Below are positions 9,173 through 17,800 of a stretch of DNA of 64,000 bases, piece by piece. A program made the position numbers and the translations under genes. Positions within the stretch are counted from its first letter, which is position 1; every line of letters starts with the position of its first letter. Where the stretch lies: the NCBI RefSeq assembly GCF_031128465.2, contig NZ_CP155618.1:3400501-3464500 (forward strand), read 5' to 3'. Below the pieces are notes generated by a model that was given only the letters and a program-made list of their open reading frames with translations, did not search any database and had not been told where the DNA came from. Source of the stretch: Mariniflexile litorale. Lineage in GTDB: Bacteria > Bacteroidota > Bacteroidia > Flavobacteriales > Flavobacteriaceae.

Positions 9173-9216
9173 TAAAAGTATTTAAACCATTTAAATTGTT
9201 GAGTAACAAATGTTAC
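9173..9216 (-). promoter_or_regulatory. Crp-type operator C with -7-like box, upstream of cydAB
   Basis: The palindrome GTAAC-AAAT-GTTAC occupies 9203-9216. Exactly 22 bases away on the cydA side, 9173-9180 reads TACTTTTA on the - strand, one mismatch from the Bacteroidota -7 box TAnnTTTG. The same geometry occurs at two other sites near the Crp/Fnr gene. The expected transcript would start near 9169, about 160 bases before the cydA ATG. Confidence 0.65.
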
Positions 9217-9222
9217 ATAGAG

Positions 9223-9519
9223 TTATAGATGAGATTGCAAAAGTGTTATTAATTCATTCTTTTGAACAACACCCGATTGCCTCCAAACTTGAACGCCATT
9301 TTTAAAAAGCAATAGGGTAGGGACACCTCTAACTTGATATTTGGTGGCCAGGGGTTGATTTTTATCAACATCAATTTTAATAATAGAAACTTTATCGCTT
9401 AATGTATCTTTTACCTCTTTTAGAATAGGACTCATCATTTTACATGGTCCACACCACTCCGCAAAAAAATCAACTAAAACAGGCTTGTCTTGACTTATTA
9501 TTTTTGAAAAATTACTCAT
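9223..9519 (-). CDS. Thioredoxin
   Basis: A 98-aa thioredoxin-fold protein with the active site WCGPCK preceded by VDFFAEW, and the cis-Pro segment VRGVPTLLLF. It has no signal peptide, so it should act in the cytoplasm as a disulfide or persulfide reductase. It begins 4 bases after the rhodanese stop and belongs to the MBL-rhodanese-thioredoxin operon. There it could reduce persulfide carried on rhodanese or on low-molecular-weight thiols. The role in sulfide handling is inferred from this operon. Confidence 0.93.
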   Translation of the reverse strand: MSNFSKIISQDKPVLVDFFAEWCGPCKMMSPILKEVKDTLSDKVSIIKIDVDKNQPLATKYQVRGVPTLLLFKNGVQVWRQSGVVQKNELITLLQSHL

Positions 9520-9523
9520 AGAT

Positions 9524-9886
9524 TTAGTTTTTCCAATTTAAGAAGCCGCCTTTTAAATCATAAATTTCAGTAAAGCCCATTTTTGCTAGTTGGTTCGCGG
9601 CTTTGTTGCTTCGGTTACCACTTCTACAATATAAATAAATAGGTTTTTCTTTGTTTAGTTCCTCTAATTGAGTATTAAAATTACTAGAGAAAAAGTCGAT
9701 GTTTTTAGCATCTTTAATATGCCCTGATTTAAATTCATTAACAGTTCTAACATCAATAAGTTGTACAGAATTACTAGTGATTTGTTTTTTGAATGCTTCG
9801 GGTGGTAATACTTTGATATTACTGTTTTGTACTTGAGTTCCAAAAAGGAATGAAAATAAAGTCATAATTATAATGTTGTTGGACAT
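9524..9886 (-). CDS. Single-domain rhodanese, possibly exported
   Basis: A rhodanese-fold sulfurtransferase of 120 aa with the loop LYCRSGNRS carrying the sulfur-accepting Cys, and the flanking motifs LIDVRTVNEFKSGHI and GGFLNWKN. The N-terminus (IIIMTLFSFLFG) is hydrophobic and could be a short signal peptide, which would put the protein in the periplasm. The start at 9886 overlaps the MBL gene by 19 bases; a second ATG at 9865 would start just past the MBL stop. It probably passes persulfide sulfur in the same pathway as its neighbours. Confidence 0.87.
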   Translation of the reverse strand: MSNNIIIMTLFSFLFGTQVQNSNIKVLPPEAFKKQITSNSVQLIDVRTVNEFKSGHIKDAKNIDFFSSNFNTQLEELNKEKPIYLYCRSGNRSNKAANQLAKMGFTEIYDLKGGFLNWKN

Positions 9887-11277
9887 ACGTAATCTGTTAT
9901 GGGCATTTCTGCTTGTTTTATGGCATCAAAACCACCTGTTATATCAATTAAGTTGTGAATACCTCTGCTTTTTAGAATGGAGGCTGCAATCATGGATCTA
10001 TAGCCACCAGCACAATGCAGGTAAAAAGTTTTGTTTTCAGGAAACTCATTCAAATGTTCATTTAAATAATCTAATGAAGTATGTTTGGCATTTTTTAAAT
10101 GTTCAGATTTAAACTCATCGTCTTTTCGAACATCAAAAACAGGTGCTGCTTCTTTTTCTAAAGTTTGTTTTAATTCTGAAGCAGAAATAGAAGCTACCGT
10201 ATCATATTCTAATCCAGCGTGTTTCCATGCTTCAAATCCTCCATCTAAATATCCTAAGGTTTTGTCGAAGCCAACACGTGATAATCGTATGATGGTTTCT
10301 TCTTCTTTTCCTTCTGGAGTCACCAGTAAAATAGGTTGTTCTACTTCTGCAATGAGGGCACCAACCCAAGGTGCAAAGTTTCCTTCAATTCCAATAAAAA
10401 TAGATCTAGGAATATGACCTTTAGCAAATTCATCTTGATGACGAACATCTAAAACAATGGCACCTGTTTCGTTTGCAATTTGCTCAAATTCAGAAGGTGT
10501 TAAGGCAGTTGTTCCACGTTCTATAACATCTTCAACATCTTCATACCCTTCTTTATTCATTTTCACATTTAGAGGAAAGTATTGAGGAGGAGGTAATAAA
10601 CCATCAGTAACTTCTTTAATAAATTCCGTTTTGGTCATATCCGCACGAAGCGCATAATTGGTTTTCTTTTGATTGCCAATAGTTCCAATGGTTTGTTTGC
10701 TTAAGTTTTTTCCGCAAGCAGAACCAGCACCATGTGCAGGATATACAATAACATCGTCGGCTAAAGGCATAATTTTGTTGCGTAAACTATCAAAAAGTAA
10801 CCCAGCTAAATCTTCTTGCGTCATATTTGCTGCTTTTTGTGCTAGATCTGGTCTACCTACATCTCCTAAAAACAAGGTGTCTCCACTAAAAATAGCATGG
10901 TCATTTCCGTTTTCGTCTTTTAGTAAATACGTAGTGCTTTCCATAGTGTGCCCAGGTGTATGTAAGGCTGTTATGGTTATGTTTCCCAATTTAAAAACTT
11001 GTCCGTCTTTAGCTATTATAGCATCAAAAGTAGGATTTGCACTGGGACCATAAATTATAGGAGCTCCAGTAAGTTTTGAAAGTGTTACATGACCGCTAAC
11101 AAAATCGGCATGAAAATGCGTTTCAAAAATATATTTAATTTTTGCGTTATGACGTGTGGCTTTATTAATGTATGGTGTTACTTCTCGTAAAGGATCAATA
11201 ATAGCCACTTCGCCGTTACTTTCTATGTAATAAGCACCTTGTGCTAAGCATCCCGTGTATATTTGTTCAATCTTCAT
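9868..11277 (-). CDS. Persulfide dioxygenase-type MBL-fold protein with two rhodanese domains
   Basis: Residues 1-240 are a metallo-beta-lactamase fold of the ETHE1/BlhA type. The iron-site motifs THFHADFVSGH (53-63), LHTPGHT, SGDTLFLGDVGRPDL and YPAHGAGSACGK are all present. Such enzymes oxidise glutathione-type persulfide to sulfite. Two rhodanese modules follow (about 255-350 and 365-460). The first reads LLVTPEG at the loop where Cys belongs and should be inactive. The second has the active loop LHCAGGYRS with Cys422. It leads an operon with rhodanese and thioredoxin and is preceded by a Crp-type operator. The sulfite made here could leave through the adjacent TauE protein. Confidence 0.92.
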   Translation of the reverse strand: MKIEQIYTGCLAQGAYYIESNGEVAIIDPLREVTPYINKATRHNAKIKYIFETHFHADFVSGHVTLSKLTGAPIIYGPSANPTFDAIIAKDGQVFKLGNITITALHTPGHTMESTTYLLKDENGNDHAIFSGDTLFLGDVGRPDLAQKAANMTQEDLAGLLFDSLRNKIMPLADDVIVYPAHGAGSACGKNLSKQTIGTIGNQKKTNYALRADMTKTEFIKEVTDGLLPPPQYFPLNVKMNKEGYEDVEDVIERGTTALTPSEFEQIANETGAIVLDVRHQDEFAKGHIPRSIFIGIEGNFAPWVGALIAEVEQPILLVTPEGKEEETIIRLSRVGFDKTLGYLDGGFEAWKHAGLEYDTVASISASELKQTLEKEAAPVFDVRKDDEFKSEHLKNAKHTSLDYLNEHLNEFPENKTFYLHCAGGYRSMIAASILKSRGIHNLIDITGGFDAIKQAEMPITDYVCPTTL

Positions 11278-11297
11278 AATTCAATAGTTATTAATTG

Positions 11298-11341
11298 TAA
11301 AAATAAGTTATTTATAAAACTTTGATAGTAACAAAAGTTAC
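11298..11341 (-). promoter_or_regulatory. Crp-type operator A with -7-like box, upstream of the MBL operon
   Basis: GTAAC-AAAA-GTTAC lies at 11328-11341. After 22 bases the - strand reads TATTTTTA (11298-11305), one mismatch from TAnnTTTG. The site is centred about 57 bases before the MBL start codon. With the -7 box as reference, the palindrome is near -40, the position of an activator site of class II Crp type. Confidence 0.7.
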
Positions 11342-11345
11342 AATT

Positions 11346-12143
11346 CTAGTTTTGAGTGAATTCTTTAATAATGATATAAACGGCCATGAACATGATAAAC
11401 CAGCCAAACCCTTTTTTTAGTTTTTTGTTGGAAATGAATTTAGATAAATAGTCTCCTAAAAAAACACCTAAGATGGTTAACCCTGAAAATGTTAATAGGA
11501 ACATCCAATCGGTATTTAAGGCATGTAAATCGCCTAAAAAGCCTATAATAGAATTTATAGCTATAATGACTAAAGAGGTACCCACCGCTTTTTTCATAGA
11601 TAAACCAGCCCAAAGTACTAAAGCAGGTACATACAAAAAGCCGCCACCAGCACCAATTAAACCTGTAATAACACCAATTACTAAACCTTGTATAAATGTT
11701 TTATAATAAGGTTGTTTTATAAATAAACCGACTGTTTCTTTTTTTGTTTTTATCATGGACGTTGCTGCAGCAAGCATAACGATAGCAAAAAATAACATGA
11801 TGGCTATTTCTTTGGTGATAACAAATCCGTTAAGATTAAAAATTTCTCCAGGAATATTTGGAACTAAATAACGTCTTGTAACATAAACAGCTATAAACGA
11901 AGGAAATGAAAAGGCTAATCCTGTTTTAAAATCAACTAGTTTTTTTTGATGTTTTTTGAATACCCCAAAAACAGATGAAGTTCCTACAACAAATAACGAA
12001 TAAGCTGTTGCCACAACAGGGTTGTAACTCAAAAGGTATACCAATAGAGGAACAGTTAATATAGAACCACCGCCACCAATAAGACCAAGAACCACACCAA
12101 TTATAAAAGCACCTAAAAAACCTAAAAAATCTATAATAGCCAT
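11346..12143 (-). CDS. TauE/SafE family membrane exporter (probable sulfite exporter)
   Basis: A 265-aa inner-membrane protein with about eight helices. It shows the duplicated TauE/SafE repeat: the N-terminal GLIGGGGSILTVPLLVYLL and the C-terminal GLIGAGGGFLYVPALVLWAG. The family exports sulfite, sulfoacetate or related sulfur anions. Its place between a persulfide dioxygenase gene, which would make sulfite, and a Crp/Fnr regulator makes sulfite the most likely substrate. It has its own operator/promoter at 12161-12204. Confidence 0.88.
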   Translation of the reverse strand: MAIIDFLGFLGAFIIGVVLGLIGGGGSILTVPLLVYLLSYNPVVATAYSLFVVGTSSVFGVFKKHQKKLVDFKTGLAFSFPSFIAVYVTRRYLVPNIPGEIFNLNGFVITKEIAIMLFFAIVMLAAATSMIKTKKETVGLFIKQPYYKTFIQGLVIGVITGLIGAGGGFLYVPALVLWAGLSMKKAVGTSLVIIAINSIIGFLGDLHALNTDWMFLLTFSGLTILGVFLGDYLSKFISNKKLKKGFGWFIMFMAVYIIIKEFTQN

Positions 12144-12160
12144 TATTATGTTTTATGTTA

Positions 12161-12204
12161 CAAAACTATACTACTTATAGAGTCAATTCAGTAACATAAG
12201 TTAC
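12161..12204 (-). promoter_or_regulatory. Crp-type operator B with -7 box, upstream of the TauE gene
   Basis: GTAAC-ATAA-GTTAC lies at 12191-12204, and 22 bases on, the - strand reads TAGTTTTG (12161-12168), a perfect TAnnTTTG box. The site centre is about 54 bases before the TauE ATG. It sits between the stop codon of the Crp gene and TauE, so TauE can be transcribed independently of the regulator. Confidence 0.75.
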
Positions 12205-12210
12205 AAAGCA

Positions 12211-12864
12211 CTATAGGTCTAGAATTTTAATACTATTTCTGTGAAGTTCTATTTTACCGTCATTTTCCAAGGTTTTTAATAACCGTGAAATAACAACTCT
12301 GGAGGTATGTAAATCGAAAGCAATTTGTTGGTGTGTTACATGAATAACTTCGTTATGGTTTACCATGGCTTTATCCTTTAAGTGCTTAAAAAGACGTTCG
12401 TCCATTTTTAAAAAAGCAATAGTATCAATAGCTTCTAAAAGCTCAGTCATTCTATCATGGTAACTTTGTAGAATAAAATTCTGCCAACTTTTATATTTGC
12501 CCATCCATTCACTCATTTTTTCAATAGGAATCATAATAAGTTTAGTGGGTGTTTCTGCTATGGCTCTTATTTCACTTTTTTTTTGTCCCATGCAGCAAGA
12601 CAAAGTCATAGCACAAGTATCGCCACGTTCAATAAAATAGAGTAATAGTTCGTCGCCTTTATCATCTTCACGTAAAATTTTTACGGCGCCGCTAACTAAC
12701 AAAGGCATCGATTTAATATAATCCCCAATGTCTATTAGTTGGAAACCTTCTGGTATTTCTTTAAAAGTTCCAACACTGTTTATTTCCATTAATAGGCTTT
12801 CTTCAAAGAGGTAGCCATAGTTTTCTTTTAATTCATTAATCATTTTAATATGATTTGGAATCAT
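12211..12864 (-). CDS. Crp/Fnr family regulator with a C-x5-CC motif
   Basis: Residues about 30-140 form a cyclic-nucleotide-binding-type beta-roll, and residues about 160-217 a winged helix with the recognition segment HTSRVVISRLLKTLE. The length of 217 aa is normal. The N-terminal Fe-S cysteines of FNR are absent. Instead Cys84, Cys90 and Cys91 cluster in the beta-roll (GDTCAMTLSCCMGQ), where they could sense thiol chemistry such as sulfide or polysulfide. It is encoded next to three GTAAC-N4-GTTAC palindromes that it probably binds. The signal it senses is inferred from the neighbouring sulfur genes. Confidence 0.88.
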   Translation of the reverse strand: MIPNHIKMINELKENYGYLFEESLLMEINSVGTFKEIPEGFQLIDIGDYIKSMPLLVSGAVKILREDDKGDELLLYFIERGDTCAMTLSCCMGQKKSEIRAIAETPTKLIMIPIEKMSEWMGKYKSWQNFILQSYHDRMTELLEAIDTIAFLKMDERLFKHLKDKAMVNHNEVIHVTHQQIAFDLHTSRVVISRLLKTLENDGKIELHRNSIKILDL

Positions 12865-12984
12865 AAAGGTATTGACTTATAATGGAAATACAGAAGAATT
12901 TAATATATTTAATGATGGTATTTACGTGGATATTAGACTTCTAATAAAAAAAGATAATCGTCTGATAAAAATATCAAGTTTATC

Positions 12985-13015
12985 TTTGTTAGATATATAG
13001 TTAATTTTATATTTG
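12985..13015 (+). promoter_or_regulatory. Bacteroidota-type promoter of tRNA-Arg
   Basis: TTTG at 12985-12988 (-33 element) is followed after 19 bases by TATATTTG at 13008-13015, a perfect TAnnTTTG -7 box. Transcription would start near 13020, about 35 bases before the tRNA. Confidence 0.75.
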
Positions 13016-13054
13016 CACACCGATAAACAAAAATATTTTAGTTTGTCGTGTTGA

Positions 13055-13128
13055 GGGCTCTTAGCTCAGTTGGATAGAGCACCTCCCTTCTAAGGAGGCG
13101 GTCGCAGGTTCGAATCCTGCAGGGCTCA
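13055..13128 (+). tRNA. tRNA-Arg (anticodon UCU)
   Basis: A full cloverleaf can be drawn by hand: acceptor GGGCTCT/AGGGCTC (two G-U pairs), D stem GCTC/GAGC, anticodon stem CCTCC/GGAGG with loop CTTCTAA, and T stem GCAGG/CCTGC with loop TTCGAAT. Anticodon positions 34-36 read TCT, so it decodes AGA, a major Arg codon in this AT-rich genome. CCA is not encoded; the discriminator A is followed by CAAAA. It stands alone with its own promoter and terminator. Confidence 0.97.
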
Positions 13129-13134
13129 CAAAAG

Positions 13135-13163
13135 GCTTCACTATTTTTAGTGGAGCTTTTTTG
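13135..13163 (+). terminator. Intrinsic terminator after tRNA-Arg
   Basis: GCTTCACTA (13135-13143) pairs with TAGTGGAGC (13148-13156), allowing one G-T pair, across a 4-base loop. It is followed by TTTTTTG, and it starts 7 bases after the tRNA. Confidence 0.85.
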
Positions 13164-13204
13164 TTTTATATAGGGATTCTTTATTTTACGGAATATTACA
13201 ATTT

Positions 13205-13246
13205 AAAAAAAAATCCAGGGAGAAAAGAATTTCTTTTCTCCCTGGA
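13205..13246 (-). terminator. Strong intrinsic terminator after the SusD gene
   Basis: TCCAGGGAGAAAAGAA (13214-13229) and its exact reverse complement (13231-13246) form a 16-bp hairpin. On the - strand it is followed by a run of T (complement of 13205-13213). It lies 31 bases beyond the SusD stop and ends the sigma-FecR-SusC-SusD direction of transcription. Confidence 0.88.
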
Positions 13247-13277
13247 ATATTATTAGAATAAAATTTGTAATGAATTT

Positions 13278-14831
13278 TTATTTGTAATCTAAATTTTGTT
13301 CCAGTTTTGGATTACGGTCAATTTCACTTTGTGCCAACGGTAAATAGTAATGTTTTGGTAAAAATTGCATTGGCTGAGTTCCTACAGTACTTACCCCGTT
13401 CAGTTTAGCTTCTGCAATTTTCCAACGTTTTAGATCAAAGTAACGCAGGCCTTCCATTGCAAGTTCTACTCTTCGTTCGTTACGGATGTATTCGCGTAAT
13501 AATTCCTTTGTGTTATAGTCTGCTTGAACCACAGCTGGCATATTTACAGTTGCTCTGGCACGAACTTCATTAATAGCAGAATACACTGTACCATCGGGTC
13601 CAGTGGCTTCGTTTTTGGCTTCTGCATACATCAATAAAACATCAGCATATCTCAGGTGGATATAGTCCTGATGTGACGTCGGAGCTGTCGCTCCAGAGAT
13701 CGGTATTTTGGAAAGATCGACATATTTCTCCATAATAAAACCTGTTATACTAGGATTATCAATAATTTGACTCACTTGGGTTGTCGGATTTTTCCATGTC
13801 TCATTTGGTAGTTTCATTGTCATACCCAGTCGTGGATCGCGGTTTGCATAATTGGTATTATCAAGTGGTGATGTGCTTGACGAATTACCGTCGGTCATTT
13901 GATAAGAATCAGCAAAATCTTTAAAAGGTTGTAAAAGTGCCCAGTTTGCCATTTCTACTTCATAACCAGCAGACTGCGGACTCAAACGTTGTGGATTACC
14001 CAATGCATAATTGGTAGAAAACATAATTTCTCTGTTCACGGCTGCATTGGCCTGTCCATCAATAAGGAATAAATCTTTATAACTGTTAGATAACTGAAAT
14101 TTTAAACCGATAATAATGTCATTTAAAACAGTTGCAGCTTCAGGCCATTTTTCTTGTGTAAGTAATACGCGACCAAGTAAAGCCTGTGCACTACCTTTTA
14201 CGGCATGACCAGAATATTTTGTATCTGGAAGTTTGGCAATTGCAAAATTTAGATCTTCTTCAATAAAAGTATAGATTTCAGCTTTACTGCTTTTGGCTAT
14301 TTTTCCTTCTTCAATTTTCGTAAAATACTTTTTATACACAGGTACTTCTCCGAATAACTGAACCAAATCAAAATAACACAAAGCTCGTATAAATCTTACT
14401 TCAGCTTTATAGATATCCAATTGAGCTGGTAAAATGTTATCCTTAGCATTGTCGACGTTATCTAGAAACAAATTACAACTTGTAATTGCGCGGTATGGTG
14501 AAGAGTACATGTTATTGATAGCACCTCCTGTTGATGGTGATATATTACCCAGTGTCATTTCAAATATATATCTTTGGTTAAAGTTTATTTCACAATAGGC
14601 ATTGTCTGTGAGCCCTTCAAAATAAATTCTTTCATATCCAAGAAAATTTTGTTGGAGGCGTGAATATACGCCTGCCAATCCAGTTTCCACATCGGCTTTA
14701 GTATTCCAGAACCCTTGGCTTGAAACACTGTCCAAAGGATTTTTGTCAAGGAAATCCGATTCACAAGAAGTGGAGATAAAAACCAGCAAAATGATTATCG
14801 GCAATCGTAAAATTTTATATTTATTCTTCAT
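13278..14831 (-). CDS. SusD/RagB family lipoprotein (enzyme-free locus)
   Basis: This is a surface glycan-binding lipoprotein paired with the SusC just upstream. The C-terminal signatures are HLRYADVLLMYAEA and YIRNERRVELAMEGLRYFDLKRW. The open frame reaches an ATG at 14855 inside the SusC stop region. The ATG at 14831 avoids that overlap and gives a clean lipoprotein signal ending VFISTSCESDF, so I prefer it (517 aa). Base composition is visibly less AT-rich than the flanking genes; one sampled 60-base line near 13450 has 27 G/C. There is no glycosidase nearby to suggest the ligand. Confidence 0.92.
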   Translation of the reverse strand: MKNKYKILRLPIIILLVFISTSCESDFLDKNPLDSVSSQGFWNTKADVETGLAGVYSRLQQNFLGYERIYFEGLTDNAYCEINFNQRYIFEMTLGNISPSTGGAINNMYSSPYRAITSCNLFLDNVDNAKDNILPAQLDIYKAEVRFIRALCYFDLVQLFGEVPVYKKYFTKIEEGKIAKSSKAEIYTFIEEDLNFAIAKLPDTKYSGHAVKGSAQALLGRVLLTQEKWPEAATVLNDIIIGLKFQLSNSYKDLFLIDGQANAAVNREIMFSTNYALGNPQRLSPQSAGYEVEMANWALLQPFKDFADSYQMTDGNSSSTSPLDNTNYANRDPRLGMTMKLPNETWKNPTTQVSQIIDNPSITGFIMEKYVDLSKIPISGATAPTSHQDYIHLRYADVLLMYAEAKNEATGPDGTVYSAINEVRARATVNMPAVVQADYNTKELLREYIRNERRVELAMEGLRYFDLKRWKIAEAKLNGVSTVGTQPMQFLPKHYYLPLAQSEIDRNPKLEQNLDYK

Positions 14832-14841
14832 GATAGTCTTT

Positions 14842-17800
14842 TTAGAATTTAACATTTAAACCAAAGTTTATGATACGAGCTTGCGGATACGACAGATAAA
14901 CATTCTGATAGGAGGTCAAAGAACGTTCTGGATCCTGACCTTCAAACTTTGTAAAGGTTAGTAGGTTATCTCCTGAAACATATACCACGCAATCTTTAGC
15001 TTTGATATTTTTGATGAAGCTAGCGGGTAGGGTGTATGAAAGCATGACGCTTTTTAAGCGGAGGTATGAACCATCCTGTAAAAAGTAAGTGGAATTACTA
15101 TAACTATTTACACCAGCATATCCGTCAGTATGCAATGCAGGTAGTTTGTTTGTTGGATTTTGTGGAGTCCATGCATTTCGCCACTTGGGCATTGGAGGCA
15201 TACCTCCTGCAAAGGGCTGAGGACCCCAAAAAGACATAACTGATTTTTGACCTTCTACTCCCTGAAAGAAAAGATTCAGATTAAATTGTTTATAATCGAA
15301 GTTAAATCCGAAGGCATATGAGAATTTTGGATATAATCCACTTACTGGTTGACGGTCATCACCATTGATGATCCCGTCAGGAACTCCATTAGGACCAGAA
15401 ACATCTTTCATTTTCAAATCGCCTGCTTTGGGATTGGGATTTAAAGTACTCGTTGGGAAATTAGGGTCTGTGAGATCGGATTCTTGAACAATACCATCCC
15501 AAATGTATAAGTTCATTTCGTTATATGGGGAACCATCAGCTCTTATGGTATTTCCAATACTGGGGGCACTAATATGAACTACTTCATTTTTAAATTTTGA
15601 TATCTGAAAGTAGGTATCGTAGTTTAATTCTCCGATTTGGTTACGGTGTGTTAAATTCAATTCAAAACCACGGTTGCGCATTTTCCCATCGTTCAGGGTT
15701 GGGTCAGACAATCCCATACTTACCGGTATGGGTTGTTTAGCAAGAATGTCATAAGTATATTTGTCAAACCAATCGAAGGTAGCTCCCAGTAATCCATTCT
15801 TGATATTAAGATCGAAACCTATATCTGTAATTCGGGTGGTTTCCCATCTTAAACTTTGATCTTTGAAGGTATTTACAACGGCTCCCTGAGTCAGTGTGGA
15901 TCCAAAAGGATATGAAACTGTGATATCTAAATTGTCTTGATAAGCATATGCGCCAATATCTGAGTTTCCTAATATTCCATAAGATCCTCTCAATTTAAAG
16001 CTATTTAACCAAGATAATTTGTCTTTAATAAATTTTTCTTCAGATACTACCCATCCAACAGATGCAGAAGGGAATACCCCCCATCTGTAATCAGGAGACA
16101 CTTTAGACGTTCCATCATAGCGAATATTACCTTCAAAAAGATATTTGTTTTTAAAGCTATAGTTGACACGTCCGAATAGAGATTGCAAACCCCATTCATA
16201 AGGAGCATTATAGCCAAGCATACGAGTTGTTTGTTTAAACAACTCTTGATTGGTAGCTGTATAAGCTTGAAGTTCGGTAAGCGCAGGATTTACTGAATTT
16301 GGTCTCGTTGCTCTTAACTGTTGATGTCTGAAGCTGTTCTGCTCATAACCCCCCAAAACTGAAAAATCATGATTCTCAGCAAATGTGTTCTGGTAGGTGG
16401 CGACTGAATAAAAAGTTTTAGTAATATCTTTTGAATAATCGTCAGTAACACCAAGTACATCAGCATTTTTTGGAATAGCTAGGTAATCTCCTGTTATTGG
16501 ATCTCTTTCATGTAATGAATAAGCGGTATAATTCTGCTGATGCATTTTGTAAAAAACGTCTACATAATTAATAGCCGCCTTAGTTGTCCAAGTAAGCCCT
16601 TTGAAAGGCTTGATATCGACATAAATTTGTGGGTTTATATTTGTCTCTTTATAATACTGTTCTCCCATAATAAAAGATTCCTGTAACCCTGGTCTTGGAC
16701 GAAAAGAAGCTTCAGAAGCATAAGCTCTTGTTACAGGACGTCCACTTCCGTCTGGCAGGTAAGGCTCATTAAGTGGACTTGCAGTATAAATATACATGGG
16801 TGTGAATAATGAATTAGCCGAGGGTTGCCCTGTGTATTTACTAGTCAAATTAATGGTTGTTCCAAGTGTTACCCATTTACTAAGTTCAAGATCATTGTTT
16901 ATCAAACCATTATATCGTGTGAATTTGTAGCCAGGAATCATAGAATTTTGGTCGAGATAACCAAAAGAAACATTATAAGTATTGCTTTCACCACCCCCTG
17001 CAACGGACAAGTTATGGTTTTTTACGGTTGCATTTTGGAACCAGTAATCAAGCGCATCAAAATTGGGATACTCTTTACTCCCAGCGGGTGCGTTGCGATA
17101 AGCATCAATATTGGCTTGAGTATATGGTATAGGCTTTCCATCGTTAGCAGATGCCGTGTTGAGCATTTCCATATATTCAACAGAATTGGTAATGAAATCG
17201 GGTAGCCTTGTAGGTGATTGAATGGAAATATTAGTACTGAAATTAATTACAGGGGCTCCCTTTTTTCCTCTTTTCGTAGTAACCAAAATAACCCCATTGG
17301 CTGCTCGTGCCCCGTATATAGCTGCCGATGAGGCATCCTTTAATACAGTAACAGTTTCAATGTCAGCAGGTGAAAGGTTATTTAGCGATCCTGAAACGCC
17401 ATCAATCAAAATCAATGGATCATTGCTTGCACCGTAAGATCCAAATCCTCTTATACGTATATTAGGGCTATCCAAACCCGGTTCCGCACCTGGTTGTGTT
17501 ACATTTACTCCCGTAAGACGTCCTTGAAGAAGGTTGGATGAATTTGTCTGAGGTCTGGTTGTTAGTACTTTACCTGAAACATTATCTACAGAGCCTGTTA
17601 AATTTATTTTTTTCTGAGTACCATATCCAACAACCACCACTTCGCCTAAGCCCAAGAGGTCTTCTTCCAACACAACATCTATTTGTAATTGATTACCCAC
17701 TGAAATTTCCTCAGTTTTCATTCCAAGATAAAAGAACACCAAAATGGCATTTTTATTAGAAACGTTTATTGAGTAGCTCCCATTAAAATCTGTAACCACC

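Noticed and set aside
10673-11053. Overlapping antisense open frame of 126 codons inside the MBL gene
   Set aside because: It lies antisense to strongly conserved MBL motifs, has no recognisable domain, and its openness follows from the codon use of the real gene. The same holds for the other long antisense frames in the window.
13055-13128. tRNA-Arg as attachment site of a genomic island covering the following SusCD loci
   Set aside because: No integrase gene is present and I found no second copy of the tRNA 3' end (TTCGAATCCTGCAGGGCTC) elsewhere in the window. Terminators on both sides look ordinary.
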